Positions 33,185-41,720 of a DNA stretch of 41,720 nucleotides are shown here, piece after piece. The stretch is from Lachnospiraceae bacterium UBA5895. GTDB taxonomy: Bacteria > Bacillota > Clostridia > Lachnospirales > Lachnospiraceae. A program made the position numbers and the translations under genes. The DNA lies in NCBI GenBank assembly GCA_002431915.1, contig DJEP01000026.1:100711-142430 (forward strand), read 5' to 3'. Each line of letters begins with the position of its first letter. Position 1 is the stretch's first letter. The notes beneath the pieces were generated by a model. That model did no database searches. It worked only from the letters and a program-made list of their open reading frames with translations, and was not told the origin of the DNA.

Positions 33185-36094
33185 TTATTCACGCTCTTTT
33201 CTTGCTTTATAGACAGCATATCCGATATTAACTACCATAAATATTGCAATTACCACAACAATGCCTGCAATCAGCGGTTTCCGTGATGTCTTCTGGTGGA
33301 TATCCACCACTTCATAAGCAATCGTCTCCGTTGTCTCCGTAATGTCTTCTTCCGGAGCAGGTGTCCCCTCTACCAGTGCCGCCCCATCATCAAACAGATC
33401 ATGGATGCCTCCCTGATCTACATTGCCGTTCTGCCCATCATCTTCGGTTACTGTCGCCGTCTTTCCTCCCTGTGGTTTCACCGGTATCACCGGGGATGCC
33501 GTATGATTTGATGTTGTATTCGCTCCCGGGGATGTGGTCGTTGTGGGGGATGTCGTCGCTGCGGGGGGTGTCGCCGTTCCCGGAACCGGAGTGGACTTGT
33601 CGCCATCCGGTTTGTCCGATCCGCTGTCCGGCTTGTTCGTCGGTGCCGTCGTGGGAGCCGTTGTTGGAGCTGCAGTCGGAGTTGCCGTGGGCGCTGTCGT
33701 CGGTGCTGTCGTGGGCGCTGTCGTTGGTGCCGTCGTTGGTGCTGTTGTCGGTGTCGGCTGTTTCTTTAGTGCTGCATGGCTCTTAACGGAAATCTCGCCC
33801 GTGTTCTGCGGAACTACTGCACAGTACAGGGTATCTCCCAGCAACTCTGTACTTCCCTTCATTGCCGGTTTGCCGACACTGTTTCCCAGGAGTGTCAGTG
33901 TTCCGGGATCTGTAAGCGGTGCACTGTAAGTCACCAGTTCCGAGTCCTGATTGTGCATTACAGTAATGTACAAATAATCGTCTCCCAAAGTAAGGCTTCC
34001 GTAGGTGGCTCCGGAAGGGATTCCCGTCAAAGGATATTCCGTTACCTGATCTGCACTCTCCCATACCCGTAGTACCGGACTGGAACTCTGATAACTACTG
34101 AGGAGATATTTCTTTCCATCCTTCGCCACCACAGAGTTCCCGGTCGGACTTCCTGATTTTTGGAACTGACTGCTCCAGTTTCCCTGCTCCAGCTTGGCAT
34201 TATTCAAATTGCTGCCGTCACCATATAGGATAGCAATCTCTCCGTTTTCCTCATAGAGCCTGGGATCTGTCAGAGGTCCTGCCGTCTGAATATCTGCTCC
34301 CACCGCCTGCAGGGTGGATTGCTCCAAACGATACAGCTGCATATTGTTACCGCTATCTAACAAGGCATACAGACTGCCTCCTGCCACTCCCAACCGTGGT
34401 GCATTAGCCATAGTATTTGTCACTACCGCCACATCCACCAGTCCGCTTCCGGTATATTTCTTCAATGTATTATTTCCATTCCAGTCAGCCATCAGGAGAT
34501 ACAGTTCCTTCTGATAAATGCACATATCATAGTTTGCTCCGGCATTTGCCACTGCTCCCAGATCCTTCCAATCCTGTCCATCATAAGCATATAACTTTGC
34601 CGAGTTCAGTCCTTCCGCCAAAACATACAATGTCTTTCCATCACTGACAGTCTTTGTATCCAAAGCCGCCAATCCACCAAAGGGTGTCGTGCCATCAGCA
34701 CTTTTTACATTGTCCCAGAGATCCTGCGTGGTGTAATCCGGGAAGGTGACCTGAAAGGTAATGGAATCCTCCGTCTGCTCCGTGACCTTTACGTGCATTC
34801 CGGAATTGCGTCCATCCGAGTAGCAGATGGCTTCCTGAGAAATCGTGGCAGACAGATCTGTGCTTCCAGTCTCTTCTCTTGTGGCGTTATAAGCTGCAAG
34901 TCCTACCTGTGCTTTCGCAAGTTCTCCGTCGGAAGCTCCAGGTGCGGTCTCTCCCGGGCGGAAGACATAGATATAATCGTTACCGATTAAGTTGCCTTCC
35001 GTTTTGTAGGCGGGATTCACTCGGTAGATGATCACACCATCCCCCGGTGCGGACTGATCCAGATCTGCTGTGTATGGAGTTCCCTTCTTCCGATATTCCA
35101 CAACGAAATATTCACTGTCCGATAACGGCGTGTAGAACATTAATGCCTGTTCCTTATCGGCATCATTATCTGCAGTCTGCACTGTGTACAGTGTATAGGT
35201 TGCCGTCACCGAGTTCTTCACCGGAATCGCACTGCGCCAGCCGATTTCCTCTCTGGTCACAGCCAGTGGGTACGGATGGCCTGCCGGGCTGCCCATGGGA
35301 TCCCAGAATCCTACCGGCGGATTATTGTTTCCACCCGACACATTACGGTAATAATCCGGAATATCAAAGGTATGGATATACTCATGCGCTGCCGTATTGA
35401 TATCAAAGGTATCTATAAAGTTACCACTAACGACAGACGTTCTGGTCTCAATGATATTGTAATAGCCGATTTTCTTCCCGGCAAAAATATGTGTTCCACC
35501 ATGGTTCGTGGAATGTGGCGTATACATTCCATCCTGTTGTACCGATGCCAGGATCAGCAGATTATCCACAGTTCCATCGCCGTCCTTGTCCAGCTCGTCT
35601 CCATTATAGTCCGGATACTCCGTATTCAACTTGGTACAGATTTCTGCTACCAGATCCGCTTCTCCACCAGATCCCCGGTACTGTTCTACCGGCTTGCTCA
35701 TCTCCAGGTATTTCACCTTCTGGGTTGCAGGGTCCGTCTGGGGAAAATAAGATGTGACCCGATGCTGTCCGTTGGACATAACGTAAAAATATTCCTTAAA
35801 AGATCCCGTATAAAAAAGATCATTCTCACCGTTAAATTTCCGCTGTAAATATTCCCATTGTGTCGTTGGTGCACCTGCTATTGAACTGTTGTAAGTGCAA
35901 TTATACCCTTCCTTCTCATCATCTCTGTCGTCTCCCTGGAATTTTACCAATACGACCAAATTGGCAGATTCACCAATTTTGGGAGCTGCTTCTGTCCGGA
36001 TGCCGCCTACGCCAAGGGATGTCACTGTCATCACCGTTATTGTCAGGACTGATACCATACCGGACAGCATTTGCTTCCATATATTTTTTCTCAT
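33185..36094 (-). CDS. Membrane-anchored M6-family (immune inhibitor A-like) metalloprotease
   Basis: A 969-residue surface protease. The signal peptide is at 1-36 (cleavage near TEA-AP). The M6 catalytic domain is at ~40-310 with zinc motif HEYIHTFDIPDYY (His 237, Glu 238, His 241) and WDPMG as Met-turn-like segment; the common HTFGFPD glycine is Asp here. Residues ~460-770 hold repeats like YVLAEGLNSAKLYAYDG and LYRLEQSTLQAVG, suggesting a beta-propeller. A PTTAP repeat stalk runs ~780-830, then an acidic region, and one TM helix near the C-terminus (LIAGIVVVIAIFMVVNIGYA) with a KARKERE tail. It probably degrades host or bacterial proteins at the cell surface. Confidence 0.9.
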   Translation of the reverse strand: MRKNIWKQMLSGMVSVLTITVMTVTSLGVGGIRTEAAPKIGESANLVVLVKFQGDDRDDEKEGYNCTYNSSIAGAPTTQWEYLQRKFNGENDLFYTGSFKEYFYVMSNGQHRVTSYFPQTDPATQKVKYLEMSKPVEQYRGSGGEADLVAEICTKLNTEYPDYNGDELDKDGDGTVDNLLILASVQQDGMYTPHSTNHGGTHIFAGKKIGYYNIIETRTSVVSGNFIDTFDINTAAHEYIHTFDIPDYYRNVSGGNNNPPVGFWDPMGSPAGHPYPLAVTREEIGWRSAIPVKNSVTATYTLYTVQTADNDADKEQALMFYTPLSDSEYFVVEYRKKGTPYTADLDQSAPGDGVIIYRVNPAYKTEGNLIGNDYIYVFRPGETAPGASDGELAKAQVGLAAYNATREETGSTDLSATISQEAICYSDGRNSGMHVKVTEQTEDSITFQVTFPDYTTQDLWDNVKSADGTTPFGGLAALDTKTVSDGKTLYVLAEGLNSAKLYAYDGQDWKDLGAVANAGANYDMCIYQKELYLLMADWNGNNTLKKYTGSGLVDVAVVTNTMANAPRLGVAGGSLYALLDSGNNMQLYRLEQSTLQAVGADIQTAGPLTDPRLYEENGEIAILYGDGSNLNNAKLEQGNWSSQFQKSGSPTGNSVVAKDGKKYLLSSYQSSSPVLRVWESADQVTEYPLTGIPSGATYGSLTLGDDYLYITVMHNQDSELVTYSAPLTDPGTLTLLGNSVGKPAMKGSTELLGDTLYCAVVPQNTGEISVKSHAALKKQPTPTTAPTTAPTTAPTTAPTTAPTATPTAAPTTAPTTAPTNKPDSGSDKPDGDKSTPVPGTATPPAATTSPTTTTSPGANTTSNHTASPVIPVKPQGGKTATVTEDDGQNGNVDQGGIHDLFDDGAALVEGTPAPEEDITETTETIAYEVVDIHQKTSRKPLIAGIVVVIAIFMVVNIGYAVYKARKERE

Positions 36095-36147
36095 CTACTC
36101 TCCCTCATCCTCTCTTTTCTTTTGTTCTGTATTCCATGTGATAGCAA

Positions 36148-36183
36148 GAAAACCAAATGGTTATGAATAGCCATTTGGTTTTC
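36148..36183 (-). terminator. Terminator between small membrane protein and M6 protease
   Basis: Perfect 13-bp stem GAAAACCAAATGG (36148-36160) / CCATTTGGTTTTC (36171-36183). On the minus strand the stem ends TTTTC followed by TTGC. It separates the Gly-rich/small-protein transcript from the protease operon, at least partly. Confidence 0.75.
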
Positions 36184-36210
36184 TCCTAGTACTGCTTAAT
36201 TCTTTACATC

Positions 36211-36408
36211 TTACTTCTTTTTGCTCTCATAAATCCCCAACAGCACTGCACATACAATAGCTACAAGCAAACCAATCCAGAAAATGGCTGCATCTGCTAC
36301 ACAATGCTTTGTAGTGACGAGTTGCAGGATACCAAATAAGATATATACTGCAAACAGAATGATCTCAACTACGATGTATAACTTCTTTTTGGACTTTGTG
36401 CTTTCCAT
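36211..36408 (-). CDS. Small two-helix membrane protein
   Basis: A 65-residue protein: basic start MESTKSKKK, TM helix 1 (LYIVVEIILFAVYILFGIL, ~10-28), TM helix 2 (AAIFWIGLLVAIVCAVLLGIY, ~40-60), tail ESKKK. No family recognised. It starts 12 bases after the Gly-rich gene, with an AGGAGG at its stop, so the two were co-expressed. It could assist surface display of its neighbours (speculation). Confidence 0.8.
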   Translation of the reverse strand: MESTKSKKKLYIVVEIILFAVYILFGILQLVTTKHCVADAAIFWIGLLVAIVCAVLLGIYESKKK

Positions 36409-36420
36409 ATCTATTCCTCC

Positions 36421-38553
36421 TTACATCTCTTCTGAATCTTCACGAAGCTTCTTTACACGTACTATAGTGAAGCCTACCATTACAAAGATCCATACAATGA
36501 GGAACCAATGGTAACCACATTCCCCGAAGGTCACATGATCATTGCTGCCTGTACCGTCTGCCGGGTTGTTGCTTCCGGCCTGGATGCTCTCATCCGACTG
36601 TGTACCGTCTGCATTGTTTCCGTCAGAACCATTTGCAGAATCATTGTTGTCCGCTGCTCCGCCATTCTGGCTATTATCAGCTGCAGAATTGTTCTGATCT
36701 GCATTGTCACTGCCTACATTGTTTTCGTTGGTAGCGTTGCCGTTAGCATTGCTTCCGGTTCCGTTGGTGTTGGAAGTATTGCTATGGCTGTGGCTACCGG
36801 TTCCGTTGTTTCCATTCTGTGAACTGTTAGCGGAGTTGTTTCCGGAATTACCATCGTTATTTCCGTCATTGTTTCCACCGGAATTACCGTCGTTATTTCC
36901 GTCATTGTTTCCACCAGAGTTACCCCCATTGTTTCCACCGGAGTTGCCTCCGTTGTTTCCGCCAGAGTTGCCTCCGTTGTTTCCGCCAGAGTTGCCTCCA
37001 TTGTTTCCACCGGAATTGCCTCCGTTGTTTCCGCCGTTTCCACCGGAATTACCGCCATTGCCGCCATTGGAACCGCCGCCGTTTCCACCGTGACCGGGAT
37101 CCTTACCGTTTCCACCATTGCCACCGTTTCCTCCGTTGCCGCTGTCAGAGCTTCCTCCGTTTCCTCCGTTGCCGCCGTTTCCGTTGTCAGAGTTTCCTCC
37201 ATTACCACCGGTTCCGCCGCTACCGTTGTCGGAATTTCCTCCATTACCACCGGTTCCACCGTTTCCGCTGTCGGAGTTTCCTCCGTTACCACCGGTTCCG
37301 CCGTTTCCGTTGTCGGAGTCTCCTCCGTTACCACCAGATCCGCCGTTTCCGCTGTCGGAGTTACCGCCGTTTCCACCGTTTCCACCGCTGTTATTACCGC
37401 CGTTTCCACCGGTTTCACCGGAGTTTCCGCCATTACCGCCGTTTCCGCCGTCTCCCTTGTCGGAATCGCCGCCATTGCCGCCATTTCCGCCGCTGTTATT
37501 ACCACCATTGTTATTATTGTCTCCTGTAGAGCCGTTTCCGCCGTCTCCTCCGTTACCACCGTTTCCGTTGTCGGAGTTACCGCCGTTACCACCATCTCCA
37601 CCGGAGGTTGAACCACCATTATTGTCGGTTTTTCCGGGTTTCTCGGTTTCAGTTCCGCTTCCACCGTTACCACCATTACCGCCGGGGTTCTTGTTATCAC
37701 CTGTAGCGTTTCCACCCTTTCCGGCATTACCGCCTTTCACAGTTCCAGCGTTGATGGTGATGTCCTTTGTGCCTGCGCTGATACCGGCTCCGCCGTCACC
37801 GCCATTTCCAGGTTTGTCGGTTGCAGAATCGCCACCGTTACCGCCGTTTCCACCGGTTACATTTCCGCCATTGACAGTCGGAGTGATCTTGCTGTTGCCA
37901 GCAATACCGGCTCCACCTTTTCCACCGTCTTTGCCTTCTGAACCGTGTGCACCATTACCACCAATCACATTTGCATCATTTCCAATAACAAGTTCCGCAT
38001 CCGCCGTATCATTACCGGCTCCGATACCGGGTGCTCCATCCGGATGTGCGGAAGAACCGTCACCACCCCTGATCGTACCGTTACTAATCTCTAACTTGGT
38101 TCCGGGATGTTCGTTTATACTTCCATCCTTCACAAAATCAAGTCCGGACTTAGCTGCATTATTATCATCTGCCTGATCACCGGTGATAGTCTTGCCATTT
38201 AAGTCAAGCTTTACTTCACCCCAGGTATCAGGGATTTCGATGGTATGATCAATGTCTTTCTTTACGATTACCTTGTAATTTCCGTCATCGTCCACTACCA
38301 CATCTACATTATTATTCGATGCCTGTTCATCTTTACCGGTCTGGTTGTTGCCATTCGTACTGCCGGAATTTGCATCCTCGAACTGCTTTGCAATATCCTT
38401 TGCATCCACGAGAGCTGTTTTACCGGTTGTTGAACCGTATTGCGTATGGCTGATCTTGTACGCTGTTGCCCTCTTCAGACCGGTAATCGTTGCCTTGCCA
38501 TCCGCATCGGTCTGTATCGTCTGGCTATTTCCTGTCGGACTTCTGCAGCCTTC
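36421..38553 (-). pseudogene. 5'-truncated Gly/Asn-rich surface protein
   Basis: The frame is open from a TAG at 38554-38556 to 36421, about 710 codons, but has no ATG, RBS or signal peptide at its start. The first residues, TDADGKATITGLKRATAYKI, look like the end of a SpaA/Cna-B-type domain. A beta-helix-like part follows (KVIVKKDIDHTIEIP, VKLDLNGKTITG), then ~400 residues of GGN-type repeats. A C-terminal TM helix (YHWFLIVWIFVMVGFTIV) has a basic tail. A GTG at 38409 could restart translation but gives no secretion signal. The coding end is fused to a foreign gene start (38541-38621). Probably once a wall-spanning adhesin-like protein. Confidence 0.8.
36850..37600. repeat. Tandem repeats encoding Gly/Asn-rich segments
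   Basis: Two repeat types inside the Gly-rich gene. At about 36850-37040 a 24-bp unit encodes NNGGNSGG, with variants carrying D. At about 37120-37400 a ~42-bp unit encodes a 14-residue GNGGNSDxGNGGTG pattern. Codon bias leaves other frames open through the repeats, producing long false reading frames on both strands. Confidence 0.85.
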
Positions 38554-38621
38554 CTAAAGTTTAAATTATCATTAAGCAATCCATACTTTATCAATTCACA
38601 CATTAAATCAGCTCTAGCCAT
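38475..38621 (-). pseudogene. 5' fragment of an AAA-family ATPase gene, fused out of frame to the Gly-rich gene
   Basis: A strong start (AAAGGAG, 7 bases, ATG at 38621) encodes MARADLMCELIKYGLLNDN and then LNFRKAAE. This is, from memory, the standard N-terminus of clostridial AAA-family ATPases. After codon 27 (38541) the DNA switches to the interior of the Gly-rich gene in another frame and stops at 38475 after 48 codons. The ATPase body is absent. The join marks a deletion or recombination junction. Confidence 0.62.
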
Positions 38622-38661
38622 TTTCATTCTCCTTTATGATCTACGAGATATCTTAATTAAA

Positions 38662-38862
38662 TCAATCTTCCAAGTCGGCTGTATCTATAAAATTGTTCTC
38701 ACAGAAATCAAGAAAACTTTTTACGGCCAGCTTACTTGGTAAGGCTTGCTTATTTTCCCAACGATTAACCGTGGCATAGCTAACATTAAGTGCCTCTGCA
38801 AGTTCCTTTTGTGTATAGTTTAATTGTTTTCTTACTTTTTTAACAAATTCAGAATATTCCAT
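38662..38862 (-). CDS. Small XRE-family regulator
   Basis: A 66-residue protein that is nearly all helix-turn-helix: EFVKKVRKQLNYTQKELAE, ALNVSYATVNRWENKQALP. ATG 38862 has GCGAGGA 5-6 bases upstream. It sits just before the truncated ATPase gene start, and was probably its upstream regulator before the deletion. Confidence 0.85.
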   Translation of the reverse strand: MEYSEFVKKVRKQLNYTQKELAEALNVSYATVNRWENKQALPSKLAVKSFLDFCENNFIDTADLED

Positions 38863-38987
38863 TTTATCCTCGCTATTAAAATTATAACATTTGCTATATT
38901 TATCACGAAATAAGTATAACACATGTTACATTCCTTTACAATATTCTTCCCCTTACCACACTTGTAAAATTACCTTCTGTACAGAAA

Positions 38988-39059
38988 AATACCGCCCTGA
39001 ATCTACAAGACGGTATTTCCAAAACAAAAAAGGCACATAGATTTTTATTTCCATGCACC
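38988..39059 (-). terminator. Tandem terminators after the GNAT gene
   Basis: First on the minus strand is a 9-bp stem with wobble pairs between 39051-39059 and 39032-39040, followed by six Ts. About 15 bases on lies AATACCG (38988-38994) / CGGTATT (39011-39017), followed by TTTCTG. Together they isolate the toxin-antitoxin transcript. Confidence 0.8.
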
Positions 39060-39082
39060 TTACGCTATTATAAAATATTTAA

Positions 39083-39697
39083 TTAAAGCAGTCTTAGTAA
39101 CTGCACCAACTCATGTGGCTCCTGGTCTTTTGAAGTGGTTTGTCTGGTATCAAACTGTGAAAATCTGTTATTATTATAGTATTTCAACAGTTTATCGTCA
39201 TTATTTGCCTCAAGGAATACCACCATTCCTCCACCCATATACTGCATTTCTTCAATAACCGACCATGCCAGTTCCAACATCTCTGCTCCGGTAATTCTAT
39301 TGTTTCGACCTTCAGCAAAGTTCTTGCCAAGCTGTGCGATTAAATATGCTGACATTGTATATGTCTGTGATTTTTCATCCAGCTCACTTATTCTCAGCAA
39401 TTTTCTTTTTACTGTGTTGCTTACAGTTTCACCTCTCACAGTCAATGGCTTCAATGCTATACTAAAATAGCCTATCAGTTCTCCCTCATCATTGGAAAAG
39501 ACCAAATATGTAACGGACTGATTCTTTTTGGTAAACTCTATTGCATTTTTCTTCAAAAAATGTTCAACATCCGGATTCTTTGGACATGAAAAATCGGAGA
39601 GCAATCTGACAAGCGCAGGCTCTCCGACCTCTTCATCAGTTCCTAAAGCTAAATACTCACGAATGTTAATCATCGTATAATTATCTCTGACCGACAT
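39083..39697 (-). CDS. GNAT-family acetyltransferase, probable toxin
   Basis: A 204-residue GNAT-like protein. Segments VTYLVFSNDEGELIGYFSI, AYLIAQLGKNFAEGRNN and GGMVVFLEANNDDKLLKYYN form the GNAT strand/acetyl-CoA pattern, with the Q/RxxGxG/A signature reduced to QLGKNF. The gene overlaps a small upstream gene by 17 bases. GNAT toxins of this kind acetylate charged tRNA and are held by a small DNA-binding partner. Toxin identity is inferred from family shape and gene pairing. Tandem terminators follow. Confidence 0.75.
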   Translation of the reverse strand: MSVRDNYTMINIREYLALGTDEEVGEPALVRLLSDFSCPKNPDVEHFLKKNAIEFTKKNQSVTYLVFSNDEGELIGYFSIALKPLTVRGETVSNTVKRKLLRISELDEKSQTYTMSAYLIAQLGKNFAEGRNNRITGAEMLELAWSVIEEMQYMGGGMVVFLEANNDDKLLKYYNNNRFSQFDTRQTTSKDQEPHELVQLLRLL

Positions 39698-39875
39698 CCG
39701 CTTTCTTCCTCTTCTCCATGAATTTTCTCAACTCTGCTTCTCCTTTTATCTGTCTTGCAGATACTGGAGTGCGCACCGGGCGATTATTGGCAGAATTCTC
39801 TATCGCATCGACAAACATCTCTACCTGCTTCTGACCGGATATGATAAAATTCTTCGTGATACTAGAAGTTGCCAT
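39681..39875 (-). CDS. Probable antitoxin paired with the GNAT protein
   Basis: A 64-residue protein: MATSSITKNFIISGQKQVEM, FVDAIENSANN, then GEAELRKFMEKRKKADVGQR. The first ~30 residues fit a short DNA-binding/dimerisation unit, the rest a charged helix that could cover the toxin. ATG 39875 follows a strong AAAGGAGGTG. The gene order small protein then GNAT with a 17-base overlap is that of a type II toxin-antitoxin operon. It would stabilise the mobile element. Confidence 0.72.
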   Translation of the reverse strand: MATSSITKNFIISGQKQVEMFVDAIENSANNRPVRTPVSARQIKGEAELRKFMEKRKKADVGQR

Positions 39876-39995
39876 ATAAACACCTCCTTTATTAGTATGG
39901 CTGTTCTTCTGCCTATTACTCAATGTAATTTGCATTCTTTTCTATCTTTATTCTATTATGGAAATGTCCGCTTTGCAACATAAAAATTATGAAAT

Positions 39996-41720
39996 TTATA
40001 TTACTTCCTCCTTCCCCTTTGTCTTATCCACTGCATCCCTTCCTGCAGGTGTCTCGGACACCCTTGCCTTCATTTCGGAGAGTTTCTCTTTCAATGAAGT
40101 CCGTTCTGCTGGTCGGTCTGCCAGTTTTCTTTCCGTTTCTGCTTCCTGCATTTCCTCGTCCATGCCAATCGCATCATTCCCCTTTTCATCCATATTCAGA
40201 AGAGCATTCAGTGCTGTCAGACGATCCAGCTTCTCACTAAGCTCCGCTTCCTGCGCAAATGGCTTATTTACCTCTGCTTTCGCTGTTTCAAGCTGATGTT
40301 CCACATTGGAAAGTTTCGTCTGTGCCTCTTCAAGCTGTGCCGGCATTGCTTCCAGTGCATTGTTGATACGGGTGATATTGCCAAGCGGATCAGTGCCGAC
40401 TTCCATCGGATGGCTCATGGCACCTTTGACATTCATCACAAATTTATTGTTAAAAGAATCAAAGGTCACATTCAGTTTAAACCCAAGGTATTCCCCCACA
40501 TCTACACTGGCATTGATGCCCTTGATTTCCTTGCACATGGCAATGATGGCAGTTCCGGCTTCCTTTTTATCAGTGTATGCTTTTCCCCCGATGGTTATGG
40601 CAAACTGCTCCTTATCTAATGGCTTATTCTGTTCATATTTTTGCATATCCGCCGTAAAACCAGCTATCCTTTCCTTGTAAATAGCGATCTGTTGCGGATA
40701 ATGCTTTGTAATGTTATCCTCCAGACGGTATTTCTGGCTTGTATGGTTCGCCTTCATCAGTTTCAGCTTCGACACCTGAATATCCAGATCCATCTTTTCC
40801 TTGATATACGGGTTTCCTGTGGCAAGTGCCTTTACCTCTGCATAGGATAGAGCTGCCTCATCCACATCCTCACAGCTTCGCACCGGAGATTTACTGGTCA
40901 TGATCTGACCGATGAATTTCTGCTTGTTCTCTATGAGCTGCCAGGAGTAACTGTCAAATGTGCCTTCCGTAACATAGCGGAAAATCTTGACTTTCGGATT
41001 GAGATTGCCCTGCCGTAAAATACGTCCTTCCTGCTGCTCAATGTCAGACGGTCTCCACGGCACATCCAGATGGTGTAATGCAATCAATCGGTCCTGCACA
41101 TTGGTTCCGGCTCCCATTTTTGCCGTGGACCCCAATAAAAAACGAACCTGTCCGCTTCTTACTTTTGCAAACAGCTCCGCTTTTCTCAGTTCTGTATTCG
41201 CATCATGGATAAATGCAATTTCTCCTTCCGGTACTCCCTTCTCCATAAGTTTGTTCCTGATGTCCTCATACACATTGAATGTGCCATCCCCTTTTGGTGT
41301 GGACAGGTCGCAAAAGATAAGCTGCGTGGATTTCTGCTCTTTTGTGTCCTCCCAAATTTCAAATGCCTTATCGACGCAGGTTGCAGCCTTTGAATTTTCA
41401 TCATCCGGCAGCATATCATTGATCAGACGCTGGTCAAGTGCCAGCTTTCTTCCGTCATTCGTTATTTTCAACATATTGTCCTCATACGGCTGTACCTGTC
41501 TGTCCCGGACTGCTTCGGCACGTTCTGCAAGTGACGCTACCATGTCTTTCTGAAATTCACTCGGCTTTAATACCACATTTTCATACTCCGCTTCCGGCAC
41601 TGGAAGTTTCAGCATATCCGGCGTCTGGATGTCGGCGCTTTCCTTGAAAAGACTGATCAGCTCCGGTAAATTGAAAAATTTTGCAAACCTCGTCTTTGCC
41701 CGGTATCCGGTTCCCTCCGG
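39996..41720 (-). CDS. C-terminal part of a giant conjugative-element helicase (SNF2-like)
   Basis: The frame is open to the right edge, so the 5' part is outside the window; 574 codons are seen. A superfamily 2 helicase C-terminal domain includes QLIFCDLSTPKGDGTFNVY, VRFLLGSTAKMGAGTNVQDR and motif VI HLDVPWRPSDIEQQEGRILRQGN. Coiled-coil and DUF-type segments follow (EEAQTKLSNVEHQLETAKAE). Such proteins, often >2000 residues with an N-terminal DNA methylase, are hallmark genes of Tn1549-like and CTn elements, probably protecting or remodelling transferred DNA. This supports an ICE rather than a small mobilisable element. Confidence 0.88.
   Translation of the reverse strand, partial: PEGTGYRAKTRFAKFFNLPELISLFKESADIQTPDMLKLPVPEAEYENVVLKPSEFQKDMVASLAERAEAVRDRQVQPYEDNMLKITNDGRKLALDQRLINDMLPDDENSKAATCVDKAFEIWEDTKEQKSTQLIFCDLSTPKGDGTFNVYEDIRNKLMEKGVPEGEIAFIHDANTELRKAELFAKVRSGQVRFLLGSTAKMGAGTNVQDRLIALHHLDVPWRPSDIEQQEGRILRQGNLNPKVKIFRYVTEGTFDSYSWQLIENKQKFIGQIMTSKSPVRSCEDVDEAALSYAEVKALATGNPYIKEKMDLDIQVSKLKLMKANHTSQKYRLEDNITKHYPQQIAIYKERIAGFTADMQKYEQNKPLDKEQFAITIGGKAYTDKKEAGTAIIAMCKEIKGINASVDVGEYLGFKLNVTFDSFNNKFVMNVKGAMSHPMEVGTDPLGNITRINNALEAMPAQLEEAQTKLSNVEHQLETAKAEVNKPFAQEAELSEKLDRLTALNALLNMDEKGNDAIGMDEEMQEAETERKLADRPAERTSLKEKLSEMKARVSETPAGRDAVDKTKGKEEVI

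Noticed and set aside
33534..33929. Valine/glycine-rich plus-strand frame over the PTTAP repeat
   Set aside because: Product of the repeat read in reverse; the M6 protease frame explains the sequence.
36704..38176. Long open frames on both strands opposite or beside the Gly-rich gene (Pro/Phe/Leu-rich or Val/Ser/Thr-rich)
   Set aside because: They arise from the GGN repeats read in other frames; their composition is repeat-derived and they have no RBS or domains.

Overview
The window looks like chromosome from a Gram-positive gut anaerobe of the Lachnospiraceae type (Blautia/Dorea/Mediterraneibacter-like). The basis is strong AGGAGG ribosome binding sites, lipoprotein-type binding proteins, YesM/YesN and LytTR regulation, sugar ABC operons lacking their own ATPase, a HemZ C-terminus and a Lachnospiraceae-style integrative element. 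The genus is inference; no rRNA or tRNA gene was seen.

Left part, about 1-26 kb, is host chromosome. It holds a small coiled-coil gene behind a broken serine/threonine transporter (sstT), a pair of short CHR transporters, and a polar amino acid ABC operon. Next comes a fucose-release operon (zinc alcohol dehydrogenase, aldo/keto reductase, FucU mutarotase, GH95 fucosidase) with a divergent AraC regulator. A second GH95-like enzyme stands beside a YesN/YesM two-component system and a CUT1 sugar ABC operon. The two GH95 loci together read as a fucosylated-glycan (mucin, milk or plant) utilisation island. A CapA-like phosphoesterase and an SH3-NlpC/P60 hydrolase follow, convergent and overlapping.

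At 23.4-25.9 kb is the part I find most interesting. Three genes (a coiled-coil protein, a small protein with FlgL-like start and FliD-like end, and a LytTR response regulator) share a G(G/C)CGATATA promoter element. Two of them also carry a nearly identical module: hairpin terminator, two perfect 9-bp repeats 21 bp apart (LytTR-type operator geometry), then the shared promoter element at 25-26 bp. This looks like a small autoregulated regulon.

Right part, from about 26.24 kb to the end, is a mobile element that cut into the 3' end of hemZ; only the last 58 codons of hemZ remain beside it. From the left it carries phased integrase-binding repeats, a Tn916-type tyrosine integrase, small DNA-binding proteins, an oriT-like region, MobC and a MOBP-type relaxase. 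A cargo block follows: membrane protein, LytTR-PAS regulator, cell-surface M6 metalloprotease, small membrane protein and a 5'-truncated Gly/Asn-rich surface protein fused to an AAA-ATPase gene start. Last are a GNAT-type toxin-antitoxin pair and the C-terminal part of a giant conjugative-element helicase that runs off the right edge. The element is AT-richer than the host part, and its far end, with the 5' part of hemZ, should lie beyond the window.
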